This document shows, piece after piece, positions 1 through 10,370 of a stretch of DNA of 64,000 bases. The notes below the pieces were generated by a model. That model made no database searches. It had not been told where the DNA came from and worked only from the letters and a program-made list of their open reading frames with translations. The stretch is from Chryseobacterium sp. YIM B08800. GTDB lineage: Bacteria > Bacteroidota > Bacteroidia > Flavobacteriales > Weeksellaceae. The first letter of the stretch is position 1. Each line of letters starts with the position of its first letter. The stretch covers positions 156,269-220,268 of the forward strand of contig NZ_JAPDKN010000011.1 of assembly GCF_026163565.1 (NCBI RefSeq). Reading direction: 5' to 3'. Both the position numbers and the translations under genes were made by a program.

Positions 1-2
1 TT

Positions 3-749
3 ATTGCAATTGTAGTAATGATGCTATTCGTGGGTTTTATAATTTTTGTGGTATTAATTTACAACAGAAAACAACTCCTTTATTTTAAAGAAAAACAACT
101 TCAAGAATCAGAATACCAAAACCAGCTCCTCCAAAAAGAACTTGAAAAGCAAAAATCCATAGAAAAAGAAAGAGAAAGAATTTCTCACGATATGCATGAT
201 GATCTCGGAGCAGGAATTTCAGCGTTAAAACTTCAGGCAGAATTTCTAAAACAACGAGCCGAAGATGAAGATTTAAAAAGTGACATCGCTGAACTTTTGA
301 AAACTTCTGAAGAAATGAATATCTCGATGCGGGAAATGCTTTGGAGCTTAAATTCCGGAAATGATACGTTGGGAAGTTTTATAGACTATTCAAAAATATA
401 TGCACAGAATTTTCTTAAGAAAACAAAAATTCAATTGAGCATTGAAGATGAAAATGTAATTTCTGAAACTACCATTACTACAGAACAAAGGAGAAATTTA
501 TTCCTATGTTTAAAAGAAGCATTGAATAATGCTTATAAACACAGCCAATCGAACCAACTAAAACTTTCGTTTGTTCAAAAAAACAAAGAATTCATGATGG
601 AAATTTCCGATAATGGAATAGGTATCAATCATGAAAAACCAGAAGGAAACGGTCTCCGAAATATGAAAAAAAGAATGGAGGAACAAAACGGACATTGTGA
701 AGTGACCACCGAAAACGGAACTCATTTGTTTTTCAGAATAGATTTATAA
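3..749 (+). CDS. Sensor histidine kinase, C-terminal part (5' end outside window)
   Basis: The reading frame is open to the first bases of the window, so the gene is cut at its 5' end; 248 residues are visible. A hydrophobic stretch (end of a membrane segment) is followed by a charged coiled coil. Next comes a HisKA_3-type dimerisation box, ERISHDMHDDLG, whose first His is the likely phosphoacceptor. The C-terminal third is a HATPase_c domain with an N-box (KEALNNAYKHS) and a G-box (DNGIGI, then GNGLRNM). This is the LytS/NarL-type architecture that usually pairs with a LuxR-type response regulator. No regulator gene follows here, so its partner would lie upstream or elsewhere. A strong terminator closes the unit. 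The missing N-terminus may carry TPR or sensor domains; the input signal is unknown. Confidence 0.9.
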   Translation: MAIVVMMLFVGFIIFVVLIYNRKQLLYFKEKQLQESEYQNQLLQKELEKQKSIEKERERISHDMHDDLGAGISALKLQAEFLKQRAEDEDLKSDIAELLKTSEEMNISMREMLWSLNSGNDTLGSFIDYSKIYAQNFLKKTKIQLSIEDENVISETTITTEQRRNLFLCLKEALNNAYKHSQSNQLKLSFVQKNKEFMMEISDNGIGINHEKPEGNGLRNMKKRMEEQNGHCEVTTENGTHLFFRIDL

Positions 750-770
750 CTATTTTTTTAAGCTAAATAT

Positions 771-798
771 AACAGCATCATTTTTTAATGATGCTGTT
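771..798 (+). terminator. Intrinsic terminator after the histidine kinase
   Basis: A perfect 12-bp stem (AACAGCATCATT with its complement) and a TTTT loop are followed by a T-run. It lies about 20 bases after the kinase stop codon. Confidence 0.85.
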
Positions 799-886
799 TT
801 TTGTTGTGAGAATCACCCGTTTGTGTAATTGACATGGGGCTTTTTTAGAAGGAACTTTGAAGTATAAATTTTAAAAGCGAGTAACC

Positions 887-1213
887 ATGAAAACTATTAT
901 CAATGACAGCATTCAAGATTTAGAAACAGCTTTGAAAAACAACGATGACCTTCAGCAGAGATTTAAAATTAATCCTATAGAAGCAATAAAAAATGTAGAA
1001 ACGACCAATCCAAAAGATACAGATTCATGGATTTATAGAATTATTGTGATGATGCTTGGTATTGCCATTATTATGATAATTATCGGGCTCGTTGTTTTAG
1101 CATTAACGGGAAATCACGATAAGGATAGTCAATTAGTAACAATTTTCGCAACAATTTCTTCTGGTGCAATTGGTGCTTTAGCCGGGCTTTTATCGCCTTC
1201 TCCAAAAAAATAA
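887..1213 (+). CDS. Small protein with two membrane segments, unknown function
   Basis: A 108-residue protein that I do not recognise. Residues 1-40 form a charged, probably helical region containing LETALKNNDDLQQRF followed by NPIEAIKN. This loosely recalls the helical leader-like domains of some peptide-precursor families, but the likeness is weak. Residues about 50-75 and 85-103 are two hydrophobic segments, the second rich in Gly and Ala, so the C-terminal half should sit in a membrane. It starts a tight three-gene run in the same direction (24-base gap to the next gene). No promoter box of the TAnnTTTG type is evident in front of it. Confidence 0.65.
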   Translation: MKTIINDSIQDLETALKNNDDLQQRFKINPIEAIKNVETTNPKDTDSWIYRIIVMMLGIAIIMIIIGLVVLALTGNHDKDSQLVTIFATISSGAIGALAGLLSPSPKK

Positions 1214-1237
1214 ATCAACAATCAAAAATAATTAATC

Positions 1238-1552
1238 ATGGCAAATTTTAGAATTAATGTAAAAATAGAAGGTGGAAAATCATTTATGGGCTTTTATTGC
1301 CTTTTATATAGAAACGGATTACTTATGGAAGAATTTATAAGTGAGTACGGATTTGAAAAAAATTATGAAGGTTTAAATGGAAGTTATATGTTGTGTGTTT
1401 TTGGAACTAATCCAATTGCCCCAAATAGAAAAACAACCATTAGAGTTTACTTTAATAATGATCAGATAGAAGTAAGCAATATCTCGACTGCGACGCCATC
1501 TATTCAACAAGGGAATAGAGTTAATGCAACATATTATTTTAGAACAAGATAA
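1238..1552 (+). CDS. Hypothetical small beta-rich protein
   Basis: A 104-residue protein with no signal peptide or membrane segment. The alternating hydrophobic pattern, aromatic residues and C-terminal NATYYFRTR suggest a small beta-sandwich or lectin-like fold; this is inference from composition only. Its stop codon overlaps the next gene's start in a TAATG junction, a sign of translational coupling with the secreted protein downstream. Function unknown. Confidence 0.6.
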   Translation: MANFRINVKIEGGKSFMGFYCLLYRNGLLMEEFISEYGFEKNYEGLNGSYMLCVFGTNPIAPNRKTTIRVYFNNDQIEVSNISTATPSIQQGNRVNATYYFRTR

Positions 1553-2691
1553 TGAGAACAATACGATTTATAATATTAAGTTTGACATTAGGAATGTCAT
1601 TGTGTAAGGGGCAAGTTATTCACTCGGAAGAAAATAGATCGGCACAAATTTTAAAAGAAGTAAATAAATCTAAGACAGGAAACTGGAAGGATGTTTTTGC
1701 AGACTTTGGACAATTGGCTTTTAAGGATTTAACGGGTGAAAAGAAAGCATTTCAAATAAAAACGAGTCTATATGCTCTAAAAGTGAGAGCAGATAGCAGT
1801 CAGTTTACGGATGTTAATTATGAACAGGCAAATTTTACGAGAAATTTTCAAATCGAAATAGGAGCAAACGTGGATAATGATTATAAATTTAAAGGCTTTA
1901 CTTACGGTGCCGATTGGACAATAATCAATAAACGAGATTTATCAGTAAATACTCTTTACGGATCTAATGAGCAAAATTTGTATACCACTTATTCACGTGT
2001 TTTGATAGAGTCCAAAGCAAAATATTATTTTCATTTAGTAGATACAAAAGATAGCGAATTGGAGGCTAAAATGAAAAAACTAGATGAAGCAATTGCTATG
2101 AATTCTGATAAATATGTTATTCCGATTGATAATTTTCCTAAAGATTTTGTTACTTTCCTTCCGGATAATTTCTCGGAGACAAGCATTGAATTAGAAAAAA
2201 CAATATTAGAAAAAATTGAGGAAATAAAATTACAACCATTGCTATCAGTTGGCTTTAGAAATACCATTCAAGAAAAATCTAAACTGTTTGACGAATATAA
2301 ATTCAATCTTGTTTACTTGCATGGTTTGAAATCCCCAAAAAATATGTTTGAATTAGATGTAAGAAGCGAATTTAATGCAAAAGACAGTATAGGAGTAAAT
2401 CAGTATATCAAACGTAGAGAATGGAATAGCCAAATAGGATTAAATATTCAGCTCTTAAAGCAAAAAGAAGTTTCTCTTGTCGAATTCAAACCCAACTTCG
2501 AATTTAAAAGAATTTTCTCAGGATTAATGGATGAAGAAAAAAACAATCAATTTTTAGCAAATGCAGATTTAAGAGTAAGAATCTTAAAAAATCTCTGGAT
2601 TCCTCTAATATTAAAGTATGATATTAAAAATAATAATTTCTTCGGATTTTTAAATGTCAGCTTCAATTTCGATGCAGTAAAAAATCAATAG
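1552..2691 (+). CDS. Hypothetical exported protein, possible outer-membrane beta-barrel
   Basis: A 379-residue protein beginning with a signal peptide (hydrophobic core up to about residue 20, cleavage likely near CKGQ). The mature part has repeated amphipathic beta strands. The end, with strands around NLWIPLILKYDI and GFLNVSFNF, looks like the last strands of an outer-membrane barrel. A central region around residues 170-230 is charged and helical. The start overlaps the previous stop by one base, so the three genes at 887-2691 probably form one operon closed by the terminator at 2713. No family is recognised. Confidence 0.65.
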   Translation: MRTIRFIILSLTLGMSLCKGQVIHSEENRSAQILKEVNKSKTGNWKDVFADFGQLAFKDLTGEKKAFQIKTSLYALKVRADSSQFTDVNYEQANFTRNFQIEIGANVDNDYKFKGFTYGADWTIINKRDLSVNTLYGSNEQNLYTTYSRVLIESKAKYYFHLVDTKDSELEAKMKKLDEAIAMNSDKYVIPIDNFPKDFVTFLPDNFSETSIELEKTILEKIEEIKLQPLLSVGFRNTIQEKSKLFDEYKFNLVYLHGLKSPKNMFELDVRSEFNAKDSIGVNQYIKRREWNSQIGLNIQLLKQKEVSLVEFKPNFEFKRIFSGLMDEEKNNQFLANADLRVRILKNLWIPLILKYDIKNNNFFGFLNVSFNFDAVKNQ

Positions 2692-2712
2692 GTAAATAAA
2701 ACTATATGAACG

Positions 2713-2747
2713 AAAACCTTTTTTGAAGTAATTTCAAAGAAGGTTTT
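2713..2747 (+). terminator. Intrinsic terminator after the three-gene hypothetical operon
   Basis: Stem AAAACCTT / AAGGTTTT is extended by TTTGAA / TTCAAA-type pairing around a short GTAAT loop, then a T-run. Confidence 0.8.
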
Positions 2748-2896
2748 TTGTTGTTTTAAATATAATTGAAAATAAAATTTGCTTGATCTTTTTTATTTTC
2801 AAATCTAAAATTATCATAATCTTAAAATTAACTAAAATTTAACTCAGATAAATACAGAAATTACCTCTTCAATTCGCTCAAAATTTAAATTTTGAT

Positions 2897-2904
2897 TAAA
2901 TTTG
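2897..2904 (+). promoter_or_regulatory. Bacteroidota -7 promoter box for eno
   Basis: TAAATTTG matches the TAnnTTTG -7 consensus. It lies 24 bases before the enolase ATG, giving a short leader of about 18 bases. No clear -33 TTG was assigned. Confidence 0.65.
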
Positions 2905-2925
2905 TATAAACTATAAAATAGATAA

Positions 2926-4221
<1,296 letters not shown>

Positions 4222-4240
4222 TTCATTGAATTTATAAATA

Positions 4241-4268
4241 ACGGCAAGCGAAATTTTTTGTTTGCCGT
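4241..4268 (+). terminator. Intrinsic terminator after eno
   Basis: A 12-bp stem starting ACGGCAAGCGAA, with G-T wobbles, lies about 20 bases after the enolase stop. Confidence 0.75.
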
Positions 4269-4310
4269 GTTTTATAATAAATAGTATATTTAAACAAAAT
4301 AAATTAAATA

Positions 4311-5597
4311 ATGTCAGACAACAAAGTGGTATTGAATTACGACGGTAATTCGTATGAATATCCAATCGTGGATAGTACAATCGGAGACAGAGGAATAGAT
4401 ATTTCAAAATTAAGAGACCAAACCGGTCTAATTACCTTAGATTTAGGGTACAAAAATACAGGAGCTACTTTAAGCGACATCACTTATCTTGATGGTGACC
4501 AAGGAGAATTGTTCTACAGAGGTTATCCTATCGAGCAGATCGCTGAAAAATCAAACTTCACAGAAGTAATGTATCTTTTACTTCACGGTGAATTGCCTAC
4601 AAAAGAACAATTTGATACCTTCAATGGTAACATCAAAAAATATAACTTCGTAGCAGAGGAGATGAAAAAAATCATCGATGCTTTCCCTCGTTCTGCTCAT
4701 CCTATGGGAGTTTTGTCTACTCTTACTTCTGCTTTAACAGCATTTAACCCTAAAGCGGTTGATGTAAGCTCAAAAGAAGAAATGGATGTTGCTGCAGAAT
4801 TATTGATCGCTAAATTTGCTCACCTTGCAGCTTGGACTTACAGAAAAACTTTAGGTTTACCATTAAATCACGGAGATAACAGCCTAAACTATGTAGAAAA
4901 CTTCTACAAAATGGCGTTCAGATTACCAAATGAAGAGTTTGAAATCAACCCTGTGGTAACTGCTGCTTTAGATAAATTATTAATTCTTCACGCTGACCAC
5001 GAGCAAAACTGTTCTACATCTACTGTAAGAATGGTAGGTTCTGCTCACACAGGTCTTTTTGCTTCAGTTTCTGCTGGTATTTCTGCACTTTGGGGACCAC
5101 TTCACGGTGGTGCAAACCAAGCAGTTATAGAAATGCTTGAATTAATCGAAAAAGATGGTGGTGATGTATCTAAATATGTTGCTAAAGCTAAAGACAAAAA
5201 TGATAGCTTCCGTTTGATGGGATTCGGACACAGAGTTTACAAAAACTTCGATCCAAGAGCAAAAATCATCAAAAAAGCTGCTGACGATTTATTAGAAGCT
5301 TTAGGGATTGAAGATAAAGCGCTTGATATTGCTATGCAGTTAGAAAAAGTAGCTCTTGAAGACGAATACTTCATCGAAAGAAAATTATATCCAAACGTAG
5401 ATTTCTATTCTGGAATCATCTACAGAGCGTTAGGAATTCCTACAGAAATGTTCACAGTAATGTTTGCATTGGGAAGACTTCCGGGATGGATCGCTCAATG
5501 GAAAGAAATGAGACTAAAAGGAGATCCAATCGGAAGACCAAGACAGGTTTACCAAGGAGCTCAAAAAAGAGATTACATCGATATTGCAAACAGATAA
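4311..5597 (+). CDS. gltA: Citrate synthase
   Basis: A 428-residue citrate synthase condensing oxaloacetate with acetyl-CoA at entry to the TCA cycle. The length and the N-terminal beta domain match the long, hexameric Gram-negative type. Catalytic blocks are visible: LHGGANQ near residue 263 (His), GFGHRVYKNFDPR near 304 (His and Arg), and the Asp in NVDFYSGIIY near 361. LHADHEQNCSTS is the usual oxaloacetate-binding region. It lies 89 bases after eno on the same strand but is separated from it by a terminator, so it probably has its own promoter. A strong terminator follows. Confidence 0.98.
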   Translation: MSDNKVVLNYDGNSYEYPIVDSTIGDRGIDISKLRDQTGLITLDLGYKNTGATLSDITYLDGDQGELFYRGYPIEQIAEKSNFTEVMYLLLHGELPTKEQFDTFNGNIKKYNFVAEEMKKIIDAFPRSAHPMGVLSTLTSALTAFNPKAVDVSSKEEMDVAAELLIAKFAHLAAWTYRKTLGLPLNHGDNSLNYVENFYKMAFRLPNEEFEINPVVTAALDKLLILHADHEQNCSTSTVRMVGSAHTGLFASVSAGISALWGPLHGGANQAVIEMLELIEKDGGDVSKYVAKAKDKNDSFRLMGFGHRVYKNFDPRAKIIKKAADDLLEALGIEDKALDIAMQLEKVALEDEYFIERKLYPNVDFYSGIIYRALGIPTEMFTVMFALGRLPGWIAQWKEMRLKGDPIGRPRQVYQGAQKRDYIDIANR

Positions 5598-5620
5598 TAT
5601 TGTTTTCTCAAATAAATATA

Positions 5621-5647
5621 AATCCCAAAGTTTTTTGCTTTGGGATT
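5621..5647 (+). terminator. Intrinsic terminator after gltA
   Basis: Perfect 10-bp stem AATCCCAAAG / CTTTGGGATT with a 7-base loop, followed by eight or more T. Confidence 0.88.
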
Positions 5648-5851
5648 TTTTTTGTTTTTAAACATAAATATTTATTTTTAAAAATTTAACAAAGATATTG
5701 TGCTTGAAATTAAGTTGATTATCATTAATTCTATCTGTAAGTTTTCACTTCATTAGATGAAATGATTAGAGATTCACCAATGTACAAAAGTTCTTAGAAA
5801 TGCTCTGTTTATTCTGGGTTACAAAAATTTTCAGCATCACATCGGTTTGAT

Positions 5852-5859
5852 TATATTTG
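5852..5859 (+). promoter_or_regulatory. -7 promoter box for the guanidine-modifying enzyme pair
   Basis: TATATTTG matches TAnnTTTG and lies 17 bases before the ATG at 5877. The preceding 150 bases (5690-5850) show no other clear feature. Confidence 0.6.
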
Positions 5860-5876
5860 CTTAATTCTCATTATTT

Positions 5877-6791
5877 ATGAAATTAAATATTAAAAACGAA
5901 ACCGGAAGACTGAGGTCTGTGGTTTTAGGTCAACCCAACTCTATGGGCGGTGTTCCTACTTTGGAAGAAAGCTATGATGCAAAATCATATTATACCATAG
6001 AGCACAACATGTATCCGAAAGAAGCAGATATCGTCAACGAAATGAATGCTTTTGAAGCGGTGCTGAAAAAATATGATGTAGAAGTTCTTCGTCCGGATAT
6101 TATTGAAGATTATAATCAGGTCTTTGCAAGAGATGTTGCTTTTGTAATCGACGATAAAATGATTATTTCAAATGTAATTGCCGACAGAGCAGATGAGCAG
6201 GAAGCTTACAAAACGGTTTACGAAAAAGTAGCGTGGAGAAAAATTATCAACCTTCCGGAAACAGCTCACATTGAAGGCGGAGATGTAATTGTCTGGAATG
6301 ATTTTCTTTTCATCGGAACTTGCTTTAGTGAAGATTACAGAAATTATAAAACGGCAAGAACCAACGAATACGCTATCGAAATTCTTAAAGAATATTTTCC
6401 TAAGAAGAGAATTATTGATTTGGAATTAAAGAAAAACGACAAAATTCCGTATGAAGGAATTTTGCATTTAGATTGTACATTCAATCCGATTGGTAAAGAT
6501 AAATGCATTATTTACAAAGACGGTTTTGTAGACGAAAGCGATTATAATCTGATCATTGATATCTTCGGTGAAGAAAATTGTTTCCACGTTACAGACGAAG
6601 AAATGTTTGAAATGTTCCCGAATATTTTCTCAATTTCTCCGGAAGTCGTGGTTTCAGATAAAGCTTTTACAAGAATGAACAATCATTTAAGAGATATTTG
6701 GGGAATGACCGTTGAAGAAATTCCGTACAGAGAGATTTCTAAAATGGGTGGTTTGTTGAGATGCTCTACAATGCCATTGGTTAGAGATTAA
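5877..6791 (+). CDS. Arginine deiminase-related / amidinotransferase family protein
   Basis: A 304-residue member of the guanidine-modifying enzyme superfamily (pentein fold), which acts on arginine, citrulline or methylated arginine. Seen in the sequence: FARDVAFVI near residue 82 (Asp), HIEGGDVIVW near 130, a His-containing HLDC near 196, and the C-terminal nucleophile Cys in LLRCSTMPL near 296. The substrate cannot be fixed from sequence; arginine deiminase-like, dimethylarginine hydrolase-like or amidinotransferase activity are all possible. The next gene, 64 bases downstream, is a second member of the superfamily, which suggests one arginine/citrulline catabolic unit. Confidence 0.85.
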   Translation: MKLNIKNETGRLRSVVLGQPNSMGGVPTLEESYDAKSYYTIEHNMYPKEADIVNEMNAFEAVLKKYDVEVLRPDIIEDYNQVFARDVAFVIDDKMIISNVIADRADEQEAYKTVYEKVAWRKIINLPETAHIEGGDVIVWNDFLFIGTCFSEDYRNYKTARTNEYAIEILKEYFPKKRIIDLELKKNDKIPYEGILHLDCTFNPIGKDKCIIYKDGFVDESDYNLIIDIFGEENCFHVTDEEMFEMFPNIFSISPEVVVSDKAFTRMNNHLRDIWGMTVEEIPYREISKMGGLLRCSTMPLVRD

Positions 6792-6855
6792 TTATGTTGG
6801 AGAGTTTTAGCGAATTTTTTTAATCTTTCAATCATTTAATTTTTAAATTGATAAA

Positions 6856-7779
6856 ATGCAGACAACAGATACAGTATTAATGATAGAGCCGATTGCATTC
6901 GGTTATAATGCAGAAACGGCAGAGAATAATTATTTTCAGGTAGAGCAGAAAGGCGCAGATATTCAGTCAAAAGCTTTGGCAGAATTCAAAATTTTTGTTG
7001 AAAAACTGAGAAGTAAAGGAATTAATGTTATTACCATAAAAGATACCATCGATCCACATACTCCGGATTCTATTTTCCCAAATAACTGGGTAAGTTTCCA
7101 CAAGGATGGAAAGGTAGTTTTATATCCGATGTTCGCTTCAAACAGAAGAGTAGAGCGAAGAGAAGATATTATTGAGAGTATCAAAAATCAAGGTTTTGAA
7201 GTTTCTGAAATTGATGATTGGTCATTGCCTGAAATTCAGGGACATTTTCTCGAAGGAACAGGAAGTATGATTTTCGATCATGACAACAGAATTGCTTACG
7301 GATCTGTTTCCTTAAGGCTTGATGAAGGTTTATTCAGAGAGTTTTGTACTAAATACAGATTTACACCTGTTGTTTTCCATTCGTTTCAAACGGTTGGTGA
7401 AGAGAGACTTCCAATTTATCATACCAACGTCATGATGTGTGTTGCCGATAAATTCGTAGTAATTTGCTTAGACTGTATTGATTCTGAATTGGAGAGAAGC
7501 AAAGTTATTGAAACCATTAAAAATTCAGGAAAAGAGATTATTGAAATTTCTGAAGAGCAAATGCAGCAATTTGCCGGAAATATGCTTCAGGTACAAAATA
7601 AAGATGGCGAAAAATATTTAGTAATGAGCCAGACTGCTTATCAGTCTTTGAATGCTGAACAAATTTCTAATATTGAAAAATATTGTGAAATCATTTATTC
7701 AGATTTAAATACCATCGAAGTAAACGGAGGTGGAAGTGCACGTTGTATGTTGGCTGAGGTTTTTTTACCTAAAAAATAA
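6856..7779 (+). CDS. ctlX: Citrulline utilisation hydrolase-type protein (CtlX family)
   Basis: A 307-residue pentein-fold protein. Blocks seen: SIFPNNWVSFH near residue 75, EGTGSMIFDH near 133, YHTNVMMCV near 188 (catalytic His region), and NGGGSARCMLAEVF at the end with the nucleophile Cys near 297. These match the CtlX family, described as hydrolysing citrulline to ornithine, ammonia and CO2; the activity here is inferred. It follows another superfamily member, probably in the same transcript. Only 10 bases separate its stop from a WG-repeat gene. The last 60 bases of this gene recur in decayed form at 10242-10300 and 10426-10461, beyond that neighbour. Confidence 0.82.
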   Translation: MQTTDTVLMIEPIAFGYNAETAENNYFQVEQKGADIQSKALAEFKIFVEKLRSKGINVITIKDTIDPHTPDSIFPNNWVSFHKDGKVVLYPMFASNRRVERREDIIESIKNQGFEVSEIDDWSLPEIQGHFLEGTGSMIFDHDNRIAYGSVSLRLDEGLFREFCTKYRFTPVVFHSFQTVGEERLPIYHTNVMMCVADKFVVICLDCIDSELERSKVIETIKNSGKEIIEISEEQMQQFAGNMLQVQNKDGEKYLVMSQTAYQSLNAEQISNIEKYCEIIYSDLNTIEVNGGGSARCMLAEVFLPKK

Positions 7780-7789
7780 CCTCTTGAAG

Positions 7790-10216
7790 ATGAAATATTT
7801 TTCAGGCATTCTATCACTTTTTGTTTCAGTTTCGTTTTTTGCTCAGGTTCCTCCCAGATCTACAGGAGGAAATTATGAAGGGATCAAAGCACCGTCATAT
7901 ATGCCTCCTTCAGTTCCCAGAGGTGAAGGTGAGGGCATGACGATTTTTCAGGAAAACAAAAAATACGGCGTTCGTAATTTAGGTAAAGTAACCGTTACGC
8001 CACAGTATGATAAATTAGATTTTGCCAATACAGGTTTAATTGCTACAAAAGGAAATCTCAAAGGCGTTATCGAAGGAAACGGTAAGATTTTGCTTCCTTT
8101 GCAATATGATGATATAACGACCGACAGAGTATTTTACATTGCCAAAAAAGGGAAAAATACGGAAATTTTTAGACCAGATCTTAAGCTTTTTGCAAAAGGA
8201 GATTTCTCAAGAATTATCTTTTATAACAATGAAATTCTCATAACCGATGATTACGATGGTAAACAGAGTTTTATCTTTTCAAATGGAACGGTTGTAAAGA
8301 ATAAATATACAGAAGCTACACTTTTCCTCAATCTTTTGGTGGTAAAACTCAATGATAAATTCGGAATTCTTAAAGACGGGAAAGAGGTTTCCGGTTTGGT
8401 CTACGATGATCTGTATTTTCAGAGAAATATGTATGATAACAAGCCTAAACCTTATAAAGGAATTGTAGAGATCAGAGAAAATGCAAAATACCTGATTGGC
8501 ATCAAAGATAAAAAGTTTGGGATCTTAGATCATTCCGGGAAGACAGTTCTGCCTTTTGAGTATGAAAAAATAAATCTTGATTACGATAAAAAATCATACT
8601 ATGTTTTTCAGAATAATTTGGTCGGAATTTTTCTTAATGAAAACAAAAAGCTGAGTCCACAATTCAAAAGTGTTGAGAAAAGAGATCAGAATTACAATGT
8701 TTCTAAAGCTGAAAAGTATGTACTTCTGAATGCTGACCTTCAGCAAAATCCCAACCTCGAATCTGAAGCTCCCATCGAAGCATTGCTTTCTTCCAAATAT
8801 CTAAAAATTAAGAAAAACGGAAAGCTCGGACTTACAGACAGCAACGGAAACTTACTCATCCCTTTTGAATACGACGGGTTTGATTATTTGGATTATGACA
8901 GACAACATCTGATTACCGTAAAAAATAAAGATAAGACAGGTCTTTTTGATTTGAATCAAAAGAAACTGATAATTCCTGTTCAGTACGAGCATTTAAATGA
9001 TAATGACGATTTTATCATCGGTTTTAATGATATAAAAAAGACATTGTTTAATTATAACGGACAGAAAGTTTTACCTGACGATTACGAAAGAGTAGCACCT
9101 TCCAATACCGAAAACAGTCCGATTTATTTTCTTGAAAAAGATAATCTTTATACGGTTATTACAAAAGATCAGAAGGTTTTGATGAAAGATATTTTGTCTT
9201 ACCGATATATTTACGACGAAGATTTGCTGATCAATCCGTTTCACTCGGGTAGAAATTCAATCATGGCTCTTCAGAACAAAAACGGGAAATATGCTTTGTT
9301 CAGCGAGTTTGAAAAGAAGACCGTAAGCCCTTTTGAATACGACAATATCGTACAAAAATTTGATGGAGATAAATTGTATTTTGTGGTTGTAAAAAATAAA
9401 AAATACGGAATTGTTGATGCTCAGAATACCGTAATTGTAGATTTTTTATATGATGAAATCTCTCTCAGCAAACTCCATACAATGGCGAAACCTCTTAGTT
9501 TTGTTGCTAAAAAGAACAGTAAATATGGGGTAATAGATTTTAACAATACGGTTTTAATCCCTTTTAAATACAGCTATCTGGAAAAAATTTCAGTTGATAA
9601 TCTGTTTAAAGCTAAAACAGGAAAAACCTACCAATTGATTTCTGAGAGAAATGAAGTTTTAAACCCAAATACTTTCGATGAGATCGCTCCTTTTGAAGGG
9701 AAAGAAGCGCTCACTTTTTCAAAAGAAAAGATGAAAGTCATCAATAATAAAGGTGTTTTCATTGGTGTGGAAGAAGAAATGCAACCTCACGACGGCTATA
9801 AAACTTTTGATGAAATGAAGTTTGCGCTTATACAGGCTTTCGATAGCAAAGATGATGAAGCGTTGAAAGTTTTTGTGAAAAAAGTTGCACCTTCAAAACA
9901 CGTTTTCTACTTCCTGAAAAATAATATTTTCAATAGAAAGGAACTTTACTATAATGAAAGCGGTTTAGAATTTATCAACAAAAAATATTTTGAAGATCTG
10001 CGTGAATTCAAATATAATATGTGGAATTCTATTTACCATAAAACTTCCCTTACTGACGTTACAGATTTTACCATCCACAAACGTGGAATTGTAACCAATG
10101 CAAGAACGCAAGATCATGCCTTTGGCGATACCCGTTTTCTTGAAATGGTTCTCAGGGACGCCATCAAGATCAACGGTTTTTGGATTAGTTCGTATTTCAT
10201 GAGTGGCAGATTTTAA
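7790..10216 (+). CDS. WG-repeat secreted protein
   Basis: An 808-residue protein starting MKYFSGILSL, with a signal peptide ending near FFAQ. The frame is open further upstream to 7730, but that part overlaps ctlX and lacks a signal sequence, so 7790 is preferred. Most of the protein is a series of WG-type beta repeats of the form KYGVxxxxGKxxxPxxYDxI (for example around residues 45, 230, 335, 520 and 560), a fold thought to form beta-propeller-like ligand-binding surfaces. The last 120 residues form a distinct helical domain starting around DGYKTFDEMKFAL. Function unknown; probably periplasmic or at the cell surface. It sits between ctlX and decayed copies of the ctlX tail, so it may have been inserted. 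Confidence 0.85.
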   Translation: MKYFSGILSLFVSVSFFAQVPPRSTGGNYEGIKAPSYMPPSVPRGEGEGMTIFQENKKYGVRNLGKVTVTPQYDKLDFANTGLIATKGNLKGVIEGNGKILLPLQYDDITTDRVFYIAKKGKNTEIFRPDLKLFAKGDFSRIIFYNNEILITDDYDGKQSFIFSNGTVVKNKYTEATLFLNLLVVKLNDKFGILKDGKEVSGLVYDDLYFQRNMYDNKPKPYKGIVEIRENAKYLIGIKDKKFGILDHSGKTVLPFEYEKINLDYDKKSYYVFQNNLVGIFLNENKKLSPQFKSVEKRDQNYNVSKAEKYVLLNADLQQNPNLESEAPIEALLSSKYLKIKKNGKLGLTDSNGNLLIPFEYDGFDYLDYDRQHLITVKNKDKTGLFDLNQKKLIIPVQYEHLNDNDDFIIGFNDIKKTLFNYNGQKVLPDDYERVAPSNTENSPIYFLEKDNLYTVITKDQKVLMKDILSYRYIYDEDLLINPFHSGRNSIMALQNKNGKYALFSEFEKKTVSPFEYDNIVQKFDGDKLYFVVVKNKKYGIVDAQNTVIVDFLYDEISLSKLHTMAKPLSFVAKKNSKYGVIDFNNTVLIPFKYSYLEKISVDNLFKAKTGKTYQLISERNEVLNPNTFDEIAPFEGKEALTFSKEKMKVINNKGVFIGVEEEMQPHDGYKTFDEMKFALIQAFDSKDDEALKVFVKKVAPSKHVFYFLKNNIFNRKELYYNESGLEFINKKYFEDLREFKYNMWNSIYHKTSLTDVTDFTIHKRGIVTNARTQDHAFGDTRFLEMVLRDAIKINGFWISSYFMSGRF

Positions 10217-10241
10217 ATTTTTAATAATAAAGTTAATACAA

Positions 10242-10300
10242 GCAAACGGAGGCAGAAGAACATGTTGTATGTTAGCTGAGGTTTTTTTACCTAAAAATAA
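10242..10300 (+). pseudogene. Decayed copy of the ctlX 3' end (copy 2)
   Basis: These 59 bases match ctlX 7720-7779 at 52 of 60 aligned positions, with one A deleted in the final A-run. Translated, it reads ANGGRRTCCMLAEVFLP, matching the ctlX end NGGGSARCMLAEVFLP. Only the tail is present; there is no upstream part of the gene. It is followed by its own terminator. Confidence 0.8.
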
Positions 10301-10325
10301 AATATTCTAATTCAAGTAGAATAAT

Positions 10326-10355
10326 AACATCTGACTTTAGCTAAGGTCAGATGTT
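10326..10355 (+). terminator. Terminator following ctlX-tail copy 2
   Basis: Stem AACATCTGAC / GTCAGATGTT extended by three inner pairs around AGCT, with T-run. Probably the original ctlX terminator; it now also ends the WG-gene transcript. Confidence 0.82.
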
Positions 10356-10370
10356 TTTTTATATTTTCTA

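Noticed and set aside
5690..5697. Minus-strand TATCTTTG, possible antisense RNA promoter against gltA
   Set aside because: A single 8-base match in AT-rich DNA with no transcript evidence and no clear terminator for an RNA on that strand.
7730..7789. Upstream in-frame extension of the WG-repeat gene starting inside ctlX
   Set aside because: It overlaps the coding end of ctlX in another frame and lacks a signal peptide, whereas the ATG at 7790 starts a clear one.
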